Source: Candidatus Margulisiibacteriota bacterium
Lineage (GTDB): Bacteria; Margulisbacteria; WOR-1; O2-12-FULL-45-9; XYB2-FULL-48-7
Length of the DNA: 64,000 nucleotides
NCBI GenBank assembly: GCA_041661965.1
Contig: JBAZTH010000001.1
Coordinates: 372,001-436,000, forward strand
Direction: 5' to 3'
Below are positions 32,016-41,401 of the stretch, piece by piece. Numbering within the stretch: the first letter of the stretch is position 1; each line of letters begins with the position of its first letter. The position numbers and the translations under genes are program-made. The notes under the pieces are model-generated. The model saw only the letters and a program-made list of their open reading frames with translations. It was not told where the DNA came from and did no database searches.

Positions 32016-34136
32016 ATGATTAAGACAGTTGAAAAGACCCTTAGTGACGGAAAAGTCCTCTCCATTGAAACAGGCCGCGTAGCCAAAGAAGCCGGCGGTT
32101 CGGTTATTATCCGCCTCGGGGATACCATGGTCCTGGCGACCGCCACGATGAGCTTAACCCCCAGAGAAGGGATCGATTTCTTCCCCTTAATGGTTGAATT
32201 TGAAGAAAAGCTCTATGCCGCCGGGAAGATCCCGGGCGGGTTCTTCAAGCGGGAAGGGCGCCTTTCGGAAAAAGCGATCCTCAATTGCCGCAAAGTTGAC
32301 CGGCCGATCCGGCCGATGTTCCCCGAAGGGTTCCGCAATGATGTTCAAGTCGTGATTACTCCGCTTTCGGTCGACCAGGAAAATCCGCATGATGTGCTGG
32401 GGATTATCGGCGCTTCAGCCGCTCTCTCCATTTCCGACATTCCGTTCGACGGGCCGATCGGCGCGGTCAGAGTTTCTATTGTTGACGGCAAGTTCGTGGC
32501 CAATCCAACCCTGGCCCAGACCAAAGACTCAACCCTCGACCTGGTGATTGCCGGAACTAAAACGGAAATTTCCATGATCGAAGCCGGGGCCAATCAGATC
32601 ACCGAAGAGCAGATGCTCGAAGCGATCAAATTCGGCCACACCTTCATTAAAGAAGTCATTGCCATGCAGGAAGAATTGGTTAAAAAAGCGGGCAAAGAAA
32701 AAGTTAAAGTTGAAGTTTACCAGATCAGCGACAAGGTCCGCTCTTTTGTGACTAAAATGGCGGCCGACCGGATCGAAAAAGCGATGCGGATCACCGACCG
32801 GGAGACCCAGCTCGACGAACTTGACGCGATCAAGACAGAGGTCAAGAACAAGGCGTTGGAGAACAAAGAGCTGGAAGATGAGCTGAAAAAGCATCCCGGC
32901 GATATTAAAGCGGTCATTGAAGAGATTGAATACGAAACGATGCGCCGCCTGGTCCTCAAAGAGAACAAACGGGTTGACGGCCGCGGACCCAAAGATATCC
33001 GGGAGATCAACTGCGAAATCGGGACTTTGCCCAGGACCCACGGTTCGGCGATCTTTTCCCGGGGCCAGACCCAGGTTTTAACGATCTTAACCCTTGGTTC
33101 ACTTGGGGAAGAACAGCGGCTTGAAGGGCTCGACCTTGAAGAGACCGGCAAACGCTACATGCACCATTATAACTTCCCGGCTTATTCGGTCGGCGAGGTT
33201 CGTCCGATGCGCGGTCCGGGACGCCGGGAAATTGGTCACGGCGCTCTGGCGGAGAAAGCTCTCCTGCCGGTTATCCCCGGTCCCGATGATTTTCCGTATA
33301 CCCTCCGCCTGGTTTCCGAAGTCCTGGGAAGCAACGGCTCCACTTCCATGGCTTCGACCTGCGGTTCGACCCTTGCCCTGATGCACGCTGGAGTGAAGAT
33401 CGCGGCCCCGGTAGCCGGCATTTCGGTCGGCTTGATCTCCGAAGGGGATAAGTTCGTGACCATTACCGATATTCAAGGGCTGGAAGACTTCCTGGGCGAT
33501 ATGGATTTCAAGGTGACCGGTACCCGCAAAGGGATTACCGCGATCCAGGTTGATATCAAGATCAAAGGGCTTTCTTTCGATCTGATCAAACTGGCATTGG
33601 AACAGGCTAAAGAAGGCCGCTATTATATCCTTGATAAGATGGAAGCGATCCTCCCCAAACCAAGCACTGAATTGTCGCCATTCGCCCCCCGGGTCATCTC
33701 TTTCAAGATCGATCCGGAAAAGATTGGCATGGTCATCGGGCCGGGCGGGAAGAACATCCGGCGGATCACCGACGAGACCGGTGTCCAGATGGACATCGAA
33801 GACGATGGGACGATCCGGATCACGACCAACGACGCCGAGATGGCGAAAAAAGCCAAAGCGGAAGTTGACGCGATCACCTTTGAACCAAAAGCGGGGGATG
33901 TTTTCCACTCTAAAGTGGTCAGAATTATGGACTTCGGCGCTTTCTGCGAGATCCCGGGCGGGAAAGACGGGCTGGTCCACATTTCCCAGCTTGCTCCCCA
34001 GCGGGTCGCCAGGGTTGAAGATGTCTTGAAGCTTGATGACGAAGTGATCGTCAAAGTTATCGAGATCGACGACAAAGGCCGGATCAACCTGACCATGAAG
34101 GGCGTTACGGAAGAAGATAAAAAACGGGCGATGTAG
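32016..34136 (+). CDS. pnp: Polyribonucleotide nucleotidyltransferase (PNPase)
   Basis: 706 residues, normal length. It degrades RNA 3-prime to 5-prime with phosphate. Two RNase PH-like domains (about 1-230 and 310-545) flank a helical linker. The second carries the catalytic segment GDMDFKVTGTRKGITAIQ. A KH domain (GPGGKNIRRITDETG, about 565-610) and an S1 domain (about 622-690, DFGAFCEIPGGKDGLVHIS) complete the RNA-binding end. It is translated from an ATG abutting the rpsO stop, so it is probably co-transcribed. Confidence 0.98.
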   Translation: MIKTVEKTLSDGKVLSIETGRVAKEAGGSVIIRLGDTMVLATATMSLTPREGIDFFPLMVEFEEKLYAAGKIPGGFFKREGRLSEKAILNCRKVDRPIRPMFPEGFRNDVQVVITPLSVDQENPHDVLGIIGASAALSISDIPFDGPIGAVRVSIVDGKFVANPTLAQTKDSTLDLVIAGTKTEISMIEAGANQITEEQMLEAIKFGHTFIKEVIAMQEELVKKAGKEKVKVEVYQISDKVRSFVTKMAADRIEKAMRITDRETQLDELDAIKTEVKNKALENKELEDELKKHPGDIKAVIEEIEYETMRRLVLKENKRVDGRGPKDIREINCEIGTLPRTHGSAIFSRGQTQVLTILTLGSLGEEQRLEGLDLEETGKRYMHHYNFPAYSVGEVRPMRGPGRREIGHGALAEKALLPVIPGPDDFPYTLRLVSEVLGSNGSTSMASTCGSTLALMHAGVKIAAPVAGISVGLISEGDKFVTITDIQGLEDFLGDMDFKVTGTRKGITAIQVDIKIKGLSFDLIKLALEQAKEGRYYILDKMEAILPKPSTELSPFAPRVISFKIDPEKIGMVIGPGGKNIRRITDETGVQMDIEDDGTIRITTNDAEMAKKAKAEVDAITFEPKAGDVFHSKVVRIMDFGAFCEIPGGKDGLVHISQLAPQRVARVEDVLKLDDEVIVKVIEIDDKGRINLTMKGVTEEDKKRAM

Positions 34137-34160
34137 GCTACAGTCGCCGGTTTCTTTTTT
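34127..34160. terminator. Terminator at the pnp 3-prime end
   Basis: A GC-rich stem with one bulged base (GGCGATGTA pairs with TACA, a bulged G, then TCGCC) spans the pnp stop codon and is followed by a T tract. An A-rich run precedes it, so it may also serve the convergent minus-strand gene whose stop is at 34159. Confidence 0.55.
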
Positions 34161-35652
34161 ATTTACCGAACAGAGCTGTGCCGAAAGCGCCGGGCGTGTC
34201 AATTTCTCCAATTGGGACTTCGATCTTATTGGGGCCGACAATATAACCTCTTTCCCGGTAAGCGGCCTCTTTTTCTTTGTAGTATCGTTGCGCCGGGTCG
34301 GCGACATACCATTTACCATTAACCAGGATTTCTACCCAAGCGTGGCGCGCGTCCTTGCCGTGGCTAATGATCGTTCCTCTAACAAAGCGCGATTCAAGTC
34401 CCCATTCCTGATAGAGAAGCTGGAGGGCCGCCGCTTGATGCCGGCAACAGCCGGTCCGTTCCGCGATAAAGATTCCAAGCGATATTTTCAGATTATGATA
34501 TTTAGCCGCTAAATCTTCCCAGTTTTTGTGCCAGCCTTCGTCGGTGTCTTCCCAGGTATATTTAAAATGAGCGGTGACGAAGTTGAAAAGGACTTCGGCT
34601 TCGGTTTTTCCTCTTTTAAAGAACCGGGTCCGGTGTTCGCTTACGGCGTCGATCCCTTCTTCAATGAACCTTCGGGTCCTGTCATCGTCGCGGATCGAAA
34701 TAATTTCTCTTTCACTTAGGCCGGGAATATTACAGCCAAAGGGGAGCCGTTCCGGATCTGGGACTGGCCCCAGCTTTGGCTGGGTTACTGGGATTTGGTC
34801 AGCAGTGGTGGGAAGGTAAAAATCGACTATAAGGTTGTTGATTTTTAAATTGTTGCCGGCCTTTATTGGGTACCAGTGGTTTATTTCCGCCTTCATCGGT
34901 TGACCGGTTGCCGCGACCAAGTCGAAGTCGATAAGAGGTTGGACTTCCCATTGGTCATGGGTTCGGTCGTATCTGAAGTACGCGACCCGCTCGGCATTCA
35001 AGTTGCCAGGCAGCTTGATCTGAAAGAGGGAGTCGGGGCTCTCTTTTCCTCCCAAGATTAAATAATAACGGTTATCTCTCATGGCGCGGGCAACTTCAGT
35101 GTTAAAACTCCTCTCTTTATTGACCTGGAGGAAGAGCAGGATTTTATCGAAGATTTGAACTTTTTCCCTTCCGCCGGGGAGTGGAAGAATGTTTCTTGGT
35201 TCCTCCGGTTTCTCCGGAAGCGAAAAGAGATATTCTTGCCTCTCTCCGAAAACCAAGTGATAATCAGTGGCAATTGGGACCCAGCCTTTAATCCCTTTTT
35301 GTCCGCCGAGTTTGATTTGCGTGCCAAGGTCGTCAATGACTTTGAAATGTGCCGCTGGATTTTCTTCGGTCGCCCGGATCCACCACTGGCTTTTTTCCGG
35401 CTCGAAACGGAGCTCGGCGACTTTTCCTCTCTGGTCACCGGGGAGTTTAAAGAGAGCGGACTGATCTTTTTGGCCCCCGATAAATAGGGCTTGATTTAGT
35501 CTCATGGCCGAGCCGATCTCATGGCTGCGGTGAAAGTCCATGATGTTGTAGAGAAAAGGAGGACCATAGATCCGAGCGTGAAAAGATCTGGGGCCGACCG
35601 CGCCCGGACGATTTGGGCCGGTACCGGTCCCAATTGGTAAGCTACTGACCAT
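34159..35652 (-). CDS. Transglutaminase-like protein with duplicated N-terminal modules
   Basis: 497 residues, no signal peptide. The start has a strong ribosome site (AGGAGGCG) 3 bases upstream. The C-terminal part (about 380-475) is a transglutaminase/protease-like core with the Cys in ERTGCCRHQAAALQLL, the His in DARHAWVEI and the Asp in VADPAQ. The N-terminal part holds two related modules (about 50-147 and 188-287). Each opens MR.N....GG and LF..KLPG, and each ends with W.PI......F.LP, suggesting an FHA-like beta-sandwich. Substrate unknown. It is convergent with pnp and divergent from purL. Confidence 0.7.
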   Translation of the reverse strand: MVSSLPIGTGTGPNRPGAVGPRSFHARIYGPPFLYNIMDFHRSHEIGSAMRLNQALFIGGQKDQSALFKLPGDQRGKVAELRFEPEKSQWWIRATEENPAAHFKVIDDLGTQIKLGGQKGIKGWVPIATDYHLVFGERQEYLFSLPEKPEEPRNILPLPGGREKVQIFDKILLFLQVNKERSFNTEVARAMRDNRYYLILGGKESPDSLFQIKLPGNLNAERVAYFRYDRTHDQWEVQPLIDFDLVAATGQPMKAEINHWYPIKAGNNLKINNLIVDFYLPTTADQIPVTQPKLGPVPDPERLPFGCNIPGLSEREIISIRDDDRTRRFIEEGIDAVSEHRTRFFKRGKTEAEVLFNFVTAHFKYTWEDTDEGWHKNWEDLAAKYHNLKISLGIFIAERTGCCRHQAAALQLLYQEWGLESRFVRGTIISHGKDARHAWVEILVNGKWYVADPAQRYYKEKEAAYRERGYIVGPNKIEVPIGEIDTPGAFGTALFGK

Positions 35653-35749
35653 TAACGCCTCCTATGGTTCTGATACATATTTATCGTGTATTTAAGGGGA
35701 TTTCTTGCGCGAAATGAGGCTTTCTGTTCCCATGATCCGCAAATAATGT

Positions 35750-35755
35750 TAAAAT
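35750..35755 (+). promoter_or_regulatory. Putative purL -10 box, leaderless
   Basis: TAAAAT ends 6 bases before the purL ATG, with no Shine-Dalgarno motif between. No strong -35 is seen. The 109-base gap also carries the ribosome site and presumably the promoter of the divergent transglutaminase-like gene. Confidence 0.45.
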
Positions 35756-35761
35756 AGCCTC

Positions 35762-37912
35762 ATGGATAAAAAAGTCTACCGCGAACTTGGTTTGACCGAT
35801 GCCGAGTTTGAAAGGATCGTTAAGACCCTCGACCGCGAGCCGACCCCGACCGAAACGGCGATGTTTTCGGTCGAATGGTCCGAGCATTGCGGCTATCCCC
35901 GTTCCCGCAAATACCTCCGTCTTTTCCCCCAAAAAGGGAAATACGAGGCGCTGGTCGGCGAAGATGCCGGCGGCATAGTTTACGACGGCAAAGCGATCAT
36001 TTTCAAAGCGGAATCTCACAACCATCCCTCCCAGGTAGAACCGCGGCAGGGGGCGGCGACCGGAGTTGGGGGGATTATCCGGGACATTTTTACGACCGGC
36101 GCCCGGCCAATCGCCCTGCTTGATTCGCTTCGTTTCGGCCCGCTCGATAATCCGCTCAATAAGTTCATCTTTTCCGGCGTGATCGATGGAATCCAGTTCT
36201 ACGGCAACTGCGTTGGGGTGCCGACCGTCGGCGGTGAGATCTATTTTGACGAAGCTTACGCCGGCAATTGCCTGGTTAACGTCATGTGCGTCGGGGTTTG
36301 CGACCGGGAGGAGATCGCCCGGGCAAGGGCTCAAGGGCCGGGGAATTCGATCATTTACGCCGGTTCCAAGACCGGCCGCGACGGGATTGGCGGTTGTTCG
36401 GTCCTCGCTTCCTCCGAATTTGAAGCGGGGGAGTGCGAGAAACGGCCGACCGTTCAGGTTGGCGATCCTTTTACCGAAAAATGCCTGATCGAGGCGACGC
36501 TGGAAGCCCTAAAAACCGGCTTAGTGGTCGGGATTAAGGACATGGGAGCGGCGGGACTGACCTGTTCCTCGGCCGAAATGGCGGCGGCTGGTGAAGTTGG
36601 GGTTGATATTGATCTTGATAAGGTTCCTTTGCGGGAGACTGGGATGGAACCATGGGAGATCATGATGTCGGAATCGCAGGAACGGCAGCTTCTTTGTGTC
36701 CAGCAAGGGCAAGAACAGCCGATCCTCGATATTTTCCACAAGTGGGGGTTGGAAGCGGAGGTTGTTGGGACCGTGACCGAAGTTAAGCAGGTAATTATCA
36801 GAAGCGGCGATAAAATAGTTGCTAACCTCCCAGCGGACGAACTGGCCAAAGCTCCAATCTATGAGATGGCGTTTGAAAAGCCAAAAGTCGAAAAACCAAA
36901 AGTAAAAAAACCGACCAACAACAACCAACATCTTCTTAAATTACTTAGTGATCCGAACATTGCCAGCAAGAAATGGGTTTATGAACAGTACGACCACATG
37001 GTCCAGCTGAACACGACCGTTTATCCGGGCGGTGACGCGACCGTTCTTCGCCTTAAAGACAAGGATTGGGGGATCGCCGTCACGACCGATTGTAACGCCC
37101 GCTATTGCCAGCTTGACCCTTATGTCGGGGCGCAGATCGCCGTCTCGGAAGCGATGCGGAATCTGGTGGTGACCGGGGCCGATCCGGCGGCGGTGACCGA
37201 TTGTTTGAACTTTGCCAATCCCGAGAAGCCGGACCGCTTCTACATGTTCAAATCGTGTGTCGAGGGGATAGCCGATGCCTGTAAATTTTATAACTTGCCG
37301 GTCGTTTCCGGTAACGTCTCCCTTTATAATGAAAGTCCCAAAGGACCGATCCTGCCGACCCCGATGATCGGGATGGTCGGGATCGTTAAGCATATCAATC
37401 AGCGCTGTTCGGTCCATTTTAAAGAAAAAGGGGACCTCTTGATCCTGTTAGGAGAGACCAAAACCTGGACTGGGATGCCGGAGATCGATCTTAAAGTTGA
37501 AGCCAAGGTCCAAAAAGCCTGCCTGGAAGCGATCCAGCTGGGGTTGGCCAAGTCGGCTCATGACTTATCGGAAGGAGGCTTAGCGGTTGCCTTAGCTGAA
37601 TGCTGTATTCACGGCAAGATCGGTGCTTCACTTAACCTGAACGAACCGGTTGATAACAATTCACTTTTATTCGGGGAAGGGCAGTCCAGGATCCTGATCA
37701 CGATCTCGCCCGACAATATTTTCCCGCTTTCCGATATTGCCATGCTAAACGACGTTCCCTTCCAGATCCTGGGGAAAGTCGGCGGCGCCTCGCTTTCGAT
37801 CTTTAAGAAACAGAAGAAACTGCTGGAACTGCCGGTGAAGAAAATGAGCGACGCTTACTATAACGCGATCCCCAACTTGCTGAAGCCGCCTAAAGCCGGC
37901 GGGAAGAAATAA
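35762..37912 (+). CDS. purL: Phosphoribosylformylglycinamidine synthase, large subunit
   Basis: 716 residues, the size of the small-type PurL that works with separate PurS and PurQ. It makes FGAM from FGAR with ATP and PurQ-derived ammonia in purine synthesis. Visible motifs include FSVEWSEHCGYPRSR near residue 36, ESHNHPSQVEP, GAATGVGG, GIKDMGAAGLTCSSAEMA and SAHDLSEGGLAVALAE. A Lys/Pro-rich stretch near residue 380 (KPKVEKPKVKKP) is an unusual linker between the halves. purS and purQ are not in the window. The stop overlaps the next start (TAATG). Confidence 0.96.
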   Translation: MDKKVYRELGLTDAEFERIVKTLDREPTPTETAMFSVEWSEHCGYPRSRKYLRLFPQKGKYEALVGEDAGGIVYDGKAIIFKAESHNHPSQVEPRQGAATGVGGIIRDIFTTGARPIALLDSLRFGPLDNPLNKFIFSGVIDGIQFYGNCVGVPTVGGEIYFDEAYAGNCLVNVMCVGVCDREEIARARAQGPGNSIIYAGSKTGRDGIGGCSVLASSEFEAGECEKRPTVQVGDPFTEKCLIEATLEALKTGLVVGIKDMGAAGLTCSSAEMAAAGEVGVDIDLDKVPLRETGMEPWEIMMSESQERQLLCVQQGQEQPILDIFHKWGLEAEVVGTVTEVKQVIIRSGDKIVANLPADELAKAPIYEMAFEKPKVEKPKVKKPTNNNQHLLKLLSDPNIASKKWVYEQYDHMVQLNTTVYPGGDATVLRLKDKDWGIAVTTDCNARYCQLDPYVGAQIAVSEAMRNLVVTGADPAAVTDCLNFANPEKPDRFYMFKSCVEGIADACKFYNLPVVSGNVSLYNESPKGPILPTPMIGMVGIVKHINQRCSVHFKEKGDLLILLGETKTWTGMPEIDLKVEAKVQKACLEAIQLGLAKSAHDLSEGGLAVALAECCIHGKIGASLNLNEPVDNNSLLFGEGQSRILITISPDNIFPLSDIAMLNDVPFQILGKVGGASLSIFKKQKKLLELPVKKMSDAYYNAIPNLLKPPKAGGKK

Positions 37913-38505
37913 TGGATGCCACGGCGGCAGTTGTTATCTTTATTTTTGTCGTCTCGATCATGACCAGCGTCGGCGATAAAAACAACTCCAGCAATCGGGT
38001 CGTTTCTCCTCCCGGCGTGGTGTACAACGATGTCAGCGCTCCGCCGCTTAAGCCGGACGACGATGAAGTTGAAGAGGGCGAGCGGGCGGCGATCCAAAAA
38101 TATATCGCCAAATACCGCAAACCTGACGAAGCGGCAACGATTGCCGAAAGCATTGTCCGCAACGCCAACGAAAAGAACGTCAATCCCAAATTGATCACCG
38201 CTCTAATGGCGCGGGAATCCAGATTTAACCCGAAAGCGGTTTCTTCATCGGGAGCGATCGGTCTTGGCCAGCTCCTCCCTTCGACCGCCAAGGGGTTAAA
38301 GCTTGACGATCCTTATGATATTGAACAGAACACCCACGGAACGGTCCTTTATATTAAGTCCCTTTTACAGCGCTTTGGCGGTAACGTAACCAACGCGCTG
38401 GCCGGTTACTTTGAAGGACCCAATGCCATTACCCGCAACGGCGGCTTCTCCGCCAAGACCAAAGCCTACGTCGAAGATATCCTCAATATAGCGCAGAAGA
38501 TATAG
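37912..38505 (+). CDS. Lytic transglycosylase (SLT-type)
   Basis: 197 residues. An N-terminal hydrophobic segment (VVIFIFVVSIMTSV) anchors or exports it. An acidic linker is followed by a goose-lysozyme-like SLT domain with the catalytic Glu in LMARESRFNP (about residue 102), SSGAIGLGQLLPSTA and the LAGYFEGPNAI stretch. It would cleave glycan strands of peptidoglycan in the periplasm. Its start overlaps the purL stop by one base, so it is co-transcribed with a metabolic gene for no obvious functional reason. Confidence 0.85.
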   Translation: MDATAAVVIFIFVVSIMTSVGDKNNSSNRVVSPPGVVYNDVSAPPLKPDDDEVEEGERAAIQKYIAKYRKPDEAATIAESIVRNANEKNVNPKLITALMARESRFNPKAVSSSGAIGLGQLLPSTAKGLKLDDPYDIEQNTHGTVLYIKSLLQRFGGNVTNALAGYFEGPNAITRNGGFSAKTKAYVEDILNIAQKI

Positions 38506-38537
38506 AATCCTGGCAATAATCTTGCTTTCTTTGCCTC

Positions 38538-39086
38538 ATGCAACTGACCAAAGAACAACAACTCCTCATTCTTGGAATAGTTTTATCATTATTAGTTGGC
38601 TTCGGCGTAATGTATTTCAAACCGGGGAATTCTACTCAAGAGCTGGCGATCCTACCGCCGGAAACGGCGCCTAAAGTTGAGGTCCATCTTTGCGGCGCGG
38701 TCCGCAGAGAAGGGGTCTACGAAGTAAAAAGTGGCGACCGGTTGATCGATATTCTTAATCTAGCCGGAGGAGCTTTGCCAACTGCCGACCTTTCGGCGGT
38801 CAACCTGGCAGAACCGGTTAAAGATGGCCAAAAGATCGTTATCCCGCTGAAGGTTGTTTTGCTCCTGGAAGCTGGCTGCGCGGTTTCTCCCGGCGGCAAG
38901 GTCAGTTTGAATTCAGGGGACGAAAAGGCTTTCGATGATTTGCCGGGGATTGGGGCCTCAACGGCCAAGGCAATCGTTGCTTACCGGCGGAAGAATGGAC
39001 CTTTTACCAGGCTTGAGCAGATCATGGAGATCCCCCGATTCGGCAAGGCCAAGTTCGACAGAATAAAAGATCGGTTAGTTCTTTGA
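38538..39086 (+). CDS. comEA: ComEA-like DNA-uptake protein (SLBB plus helix-hairpin-helix)
   Basis: 182 residues. One N-terminal membrane segment (about 9-27), an SLBB domain (about 46-105, VEVHLCGAVRREGVYEV) and a C-terminal helix-hairpin-helix DNA-binding region (about 130-182, FDDLPGIGASTAKAIVAYR). This is the layout of the ComEA receptor, which binds incoming DNA outside the inner membrane during natural transformation. It overlaps comEC by 4 bases (TTGA), supporting the assignment. Confidence 0.88.
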   Translation: MQLTKEQQLLILGIVLSLLVGFGVMYFKPGNSTQELAILPPETAPKVEVHLCGAVRREGVYEVKSGDRLIDILNLAGGALPTADLSAVNLAEPVKDGQKIVIPLKVVLLLEAGCAVSPGGKVSLNSGDEKAFDDLPGIGASTAKAIVAYRRKNGPFTRLEQIMEIPRFGKAKFDRIKDRLVL

Positions 39087-41401
39087 AAAACCGCGCAGGG
39101 CTCTCCCCCCTCGTCCTGATAACCGCCGCTTACGCGCTGGGGATTGGCCTGGGCCAATATGTTCCGCCGCCGTTGCCGCTTTATTTGCTGATGTTATTTA
39201 TAGTTTTGGCGATTATTGCTTTTATCCTCAAGATTGAGCTCGGTCGGATATTGTTGGTTATTTTTTTGCTTTTCGGCCTAAGTTCATCTCAATTGCGGGG
39301 CTCTCATGCCGAGCCGCTGGATCGTTTCGTCGAAGCCGGTTATTTAACAATTCAGGGAGAAGTGATAACCGTTCCGCGCGTTAAAGAAGGGAAGAGTGCT
39401 TTTTCTTTCCAACTGCACCGGCTTTCTCGCGAACGGCAAGAGTATCATTTTAACAGGGAAATTATGGCTTTTGTTCCGGGAAGCTTTGATTATGGCGACA
39501 AGCTGGAACTAAGAGGACGGCTTAGCCGGAGCGACTCTTTCGCTAATCCTCTGGTCCCGGAGAGAGAGGTTCCTTTTCTTTTTTCCGCAACCGACTGCCG
39601 GAGGCTTGGCAAGGGGGGAAGCTGGCTGAATAAAATAACCTTTGCTTTTAGCGCTCGGTTTAATGATGTCCTGGCGCAAATTTTGCCGCGCCAAGAGGCT
39701 TCTCTTTTGGGCAGTGTTCTTTTGGGGAGCAATGTTTCGCCGCTCGATCCGGAAGTTAAAGACGAATACCGCAAAGCCGGGCTTATTCATTTGCTGGTCG
39801 TTTCCGGAACCCAGGTTTCGATCTTGATCGGAGTTTGTTTGTCTTTAGCAAAATTATGCCGCTTTCCACTCTGGTTAAGCGCCGCGGTCGCGACTTTATT
39901 TAATCTATTGTTAGTCGTAGTAACGGGGGGTGGGGCCTCTATTCTCCGGGCGGCAATTATGGGGGAGATCGCGTTGCTCGGATTATTCTTCGAGCGGGAA
40001 AAAGAGTTTTATACCGCTTTGGCGTTGTCTGCTTTAATCTTATTGTTGTTTGATCCCCATTACTTATTTGATCTCGGTTTCCAACTTTCTTTCCTGGCGA
40101 CTTGGTCGCTTTTTTATCTGGTCCCGCCGCTAACCGAAAGCTTGCCGGAGAAATTGCCGGGGAGAGAACTTGTTGCTTTGTCGGTCGGGCCGCTTCTGGC
40201 GACGACCCCGCTGATCGTCTACAATTTTAGTCAGTTTACTCTAGCTGGAATATTGCCCAATTTTATTATTCTTCCTTGGATCGAGCTGCTGGTTGTTTAC
40301 GGTTTTTCCGCGACCATGATCGGTTTTATTTTTCTGCCGCTCGCGAAAATAATGGGGGGGACGATTTGGCTCGGCCTGGTCATTCTCGACCTCATTGCCA
40401 AAACAATTGCCGGACTGCCCGGCGGTTCAGTCTATGTTAAACAGGCTCCGTTCGTTTGGCTGATCGCTTATTATCTGGTTTTAGTCGGGCTGTTTAAAAA
40501 GATCGGAGCGAAAGAGCGTTTCTGGCCCGGTCTGTTGCTTTTTCTGGCGCTTTTTTGTTTTCCACTGTTTATTGGCGGGACAAAAGGCTTGGCCGTGACC
40601 TTTATTGATGTCGGCCAGGGAGATGCGGCCTTTATCCAATGTCCCAACGGACGGACGGTCCTGATCGACGGCGGTGGGGAAGAGCGCGATAAGGGGCGGG
40701 GTTATGACCGGATCGGCAAAATGGTTCTCTTGCCGTTCCTGCGCAAGCAGGGGGTCAATAAAATCGATCTGGTGATCGCGACCCATCCTCACGCCGACCA
40801 TATCGCCGGCTTAAATGAGGTCCTCAAGAGCGTGAAAGTTGATAATTTGATCGATAACGGCGAAATATTTAATTCGCCGGCTTATTTCCGTTATCGGGAA
40901 TTGATCGAGAAGAATAAGATCAAACACTCGACCGGCCGGACCGGCCTGAAGATCAATCTGGGGTCGGGGGTGGTTGGCCGGATCGTGTGGCCGGCTGATT
41001 TGCACAACTCGACCAACGGCAATTCGATCGTTCTGCGACTGGCTTACGGGCAAATTTCATTCTTGTTTACCGGCGACCTGGATAATGAAAGTGAAGAGCG
41101 GCTGCTGCGTCTGGGAGAACCGCTGCGCTCGACTTTTTTAAAAGTGGGGCATCACGGGAGCGCGACCTCGACTTCGGCTGAATTCTTGGCGGCGGTCTTA
41201 CCCCGCGTCGCGATCATTTCCGTCGGCCGGCGCAATCGTTACGGCCACCCCTCAAAAAAAGCGCTCGAGAAGTTAACTCCTTACGGACTTCTGATGACCA
41301 AGGATGTCGGCGGCATAACGGTTCAAAGCGACGGTCGAAATTATACTATTGAGACAGCGAGATCGTGCCGGTCCGCCAGAAATAGTCGACCGCGCGGTTG
41401 A
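39083..41401 (+). CDS. comEC: ComEC/Rec2 DNA-translocation channel
   Basis: 772 residues from a TTG start overlapping the comEA stop. It has N-terminal membrane segments and a DUF4131-like domain (about 1-170), the Competence membrane domain (about 200-470, GLIHLLVVSGTQVSILIG), and a C-terminal metallo-beta-lactamase-like domain (about 510-760) with FIDVGQGDAAFIQ, ATHPHADH, LFTGDLD and LKVGHHGS. It carries single-stranded DNA across the inner membrane. The last 18 codons overlap the antisense 3-prime end of the convergent PorV-SLH gene by 56 bases and look non-conserved (Arg/Ser-rich tail). Confidence 0.92.
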   Translation: MKNRAGLSPLVLITAAYALGIGLGQYVPPPLPLYLLMLFIVLAIIAFILKIELGRILLVIFLLFGLSSSQLRGSHAEPLDRFVEAGYLTIQGEVITVPRVKEGKSAFSFQLHRLSRERQEYHFNREIMAFVPGSFDYGDKLELRGRLSRSDSFANPLVPEREVPFLFSATDCRRLGKGGSWLNKITFAFSARFNDVLAQILPRQEASLLGSVLLGSNVSPLDPEVKDEYRKAGLIHLLVVSGTQVSILIGVCLSLAKLCRFPLWLSAAVATLFNLLLVVVTGGGASILRAAIMGEIALLGLFFEREKEFYTALALSALILLLFDPHYLFDLGFQLSFLATWSLFYLVPPLTESLPEKLPGRELVALSVGPLLATTPLIVYNFSQFTLAGILPNFIILPWIELLVVYGFSATMIGFIFLPLAKIMGGTIWLGLVILDLIAKTIAGLPGGSVYVKQAPFVWLIAYYLVLVGLFKKIGAKERFWPGLLLFLALFCFPLFIGGTKGLAVTFIDVGQGDAAFIQCPNGRTVLIDGGGEERDKGRGYDRIGKMVLLPFLRKQGVNKIDLVIATHPHADHIAGLNEVLKSVKVDNLIDNGEIFNSPAYFRYRELIEKNKIKHSTGRTGLKINLGSGVVGRIVWPADLHNSTNGNSIVLRLAYGQISFLFTGDLDNESEERLLRLGEPLRSTFLKVGHHGSATSTSAEFLAAVLPRVAIISVGRRNRYGHPSKKALEKLTPYGLLMTKDVGGITVQSDGRNYTIETARSCRSARNSRPRG

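Noticed and set aside
33099..34319. Long open frame antisense to pnp
   Set aside because: Its composition mirrors the third-codon-position bias of pnp and it has no recognisable motif or start signal; the sense gene is certain.
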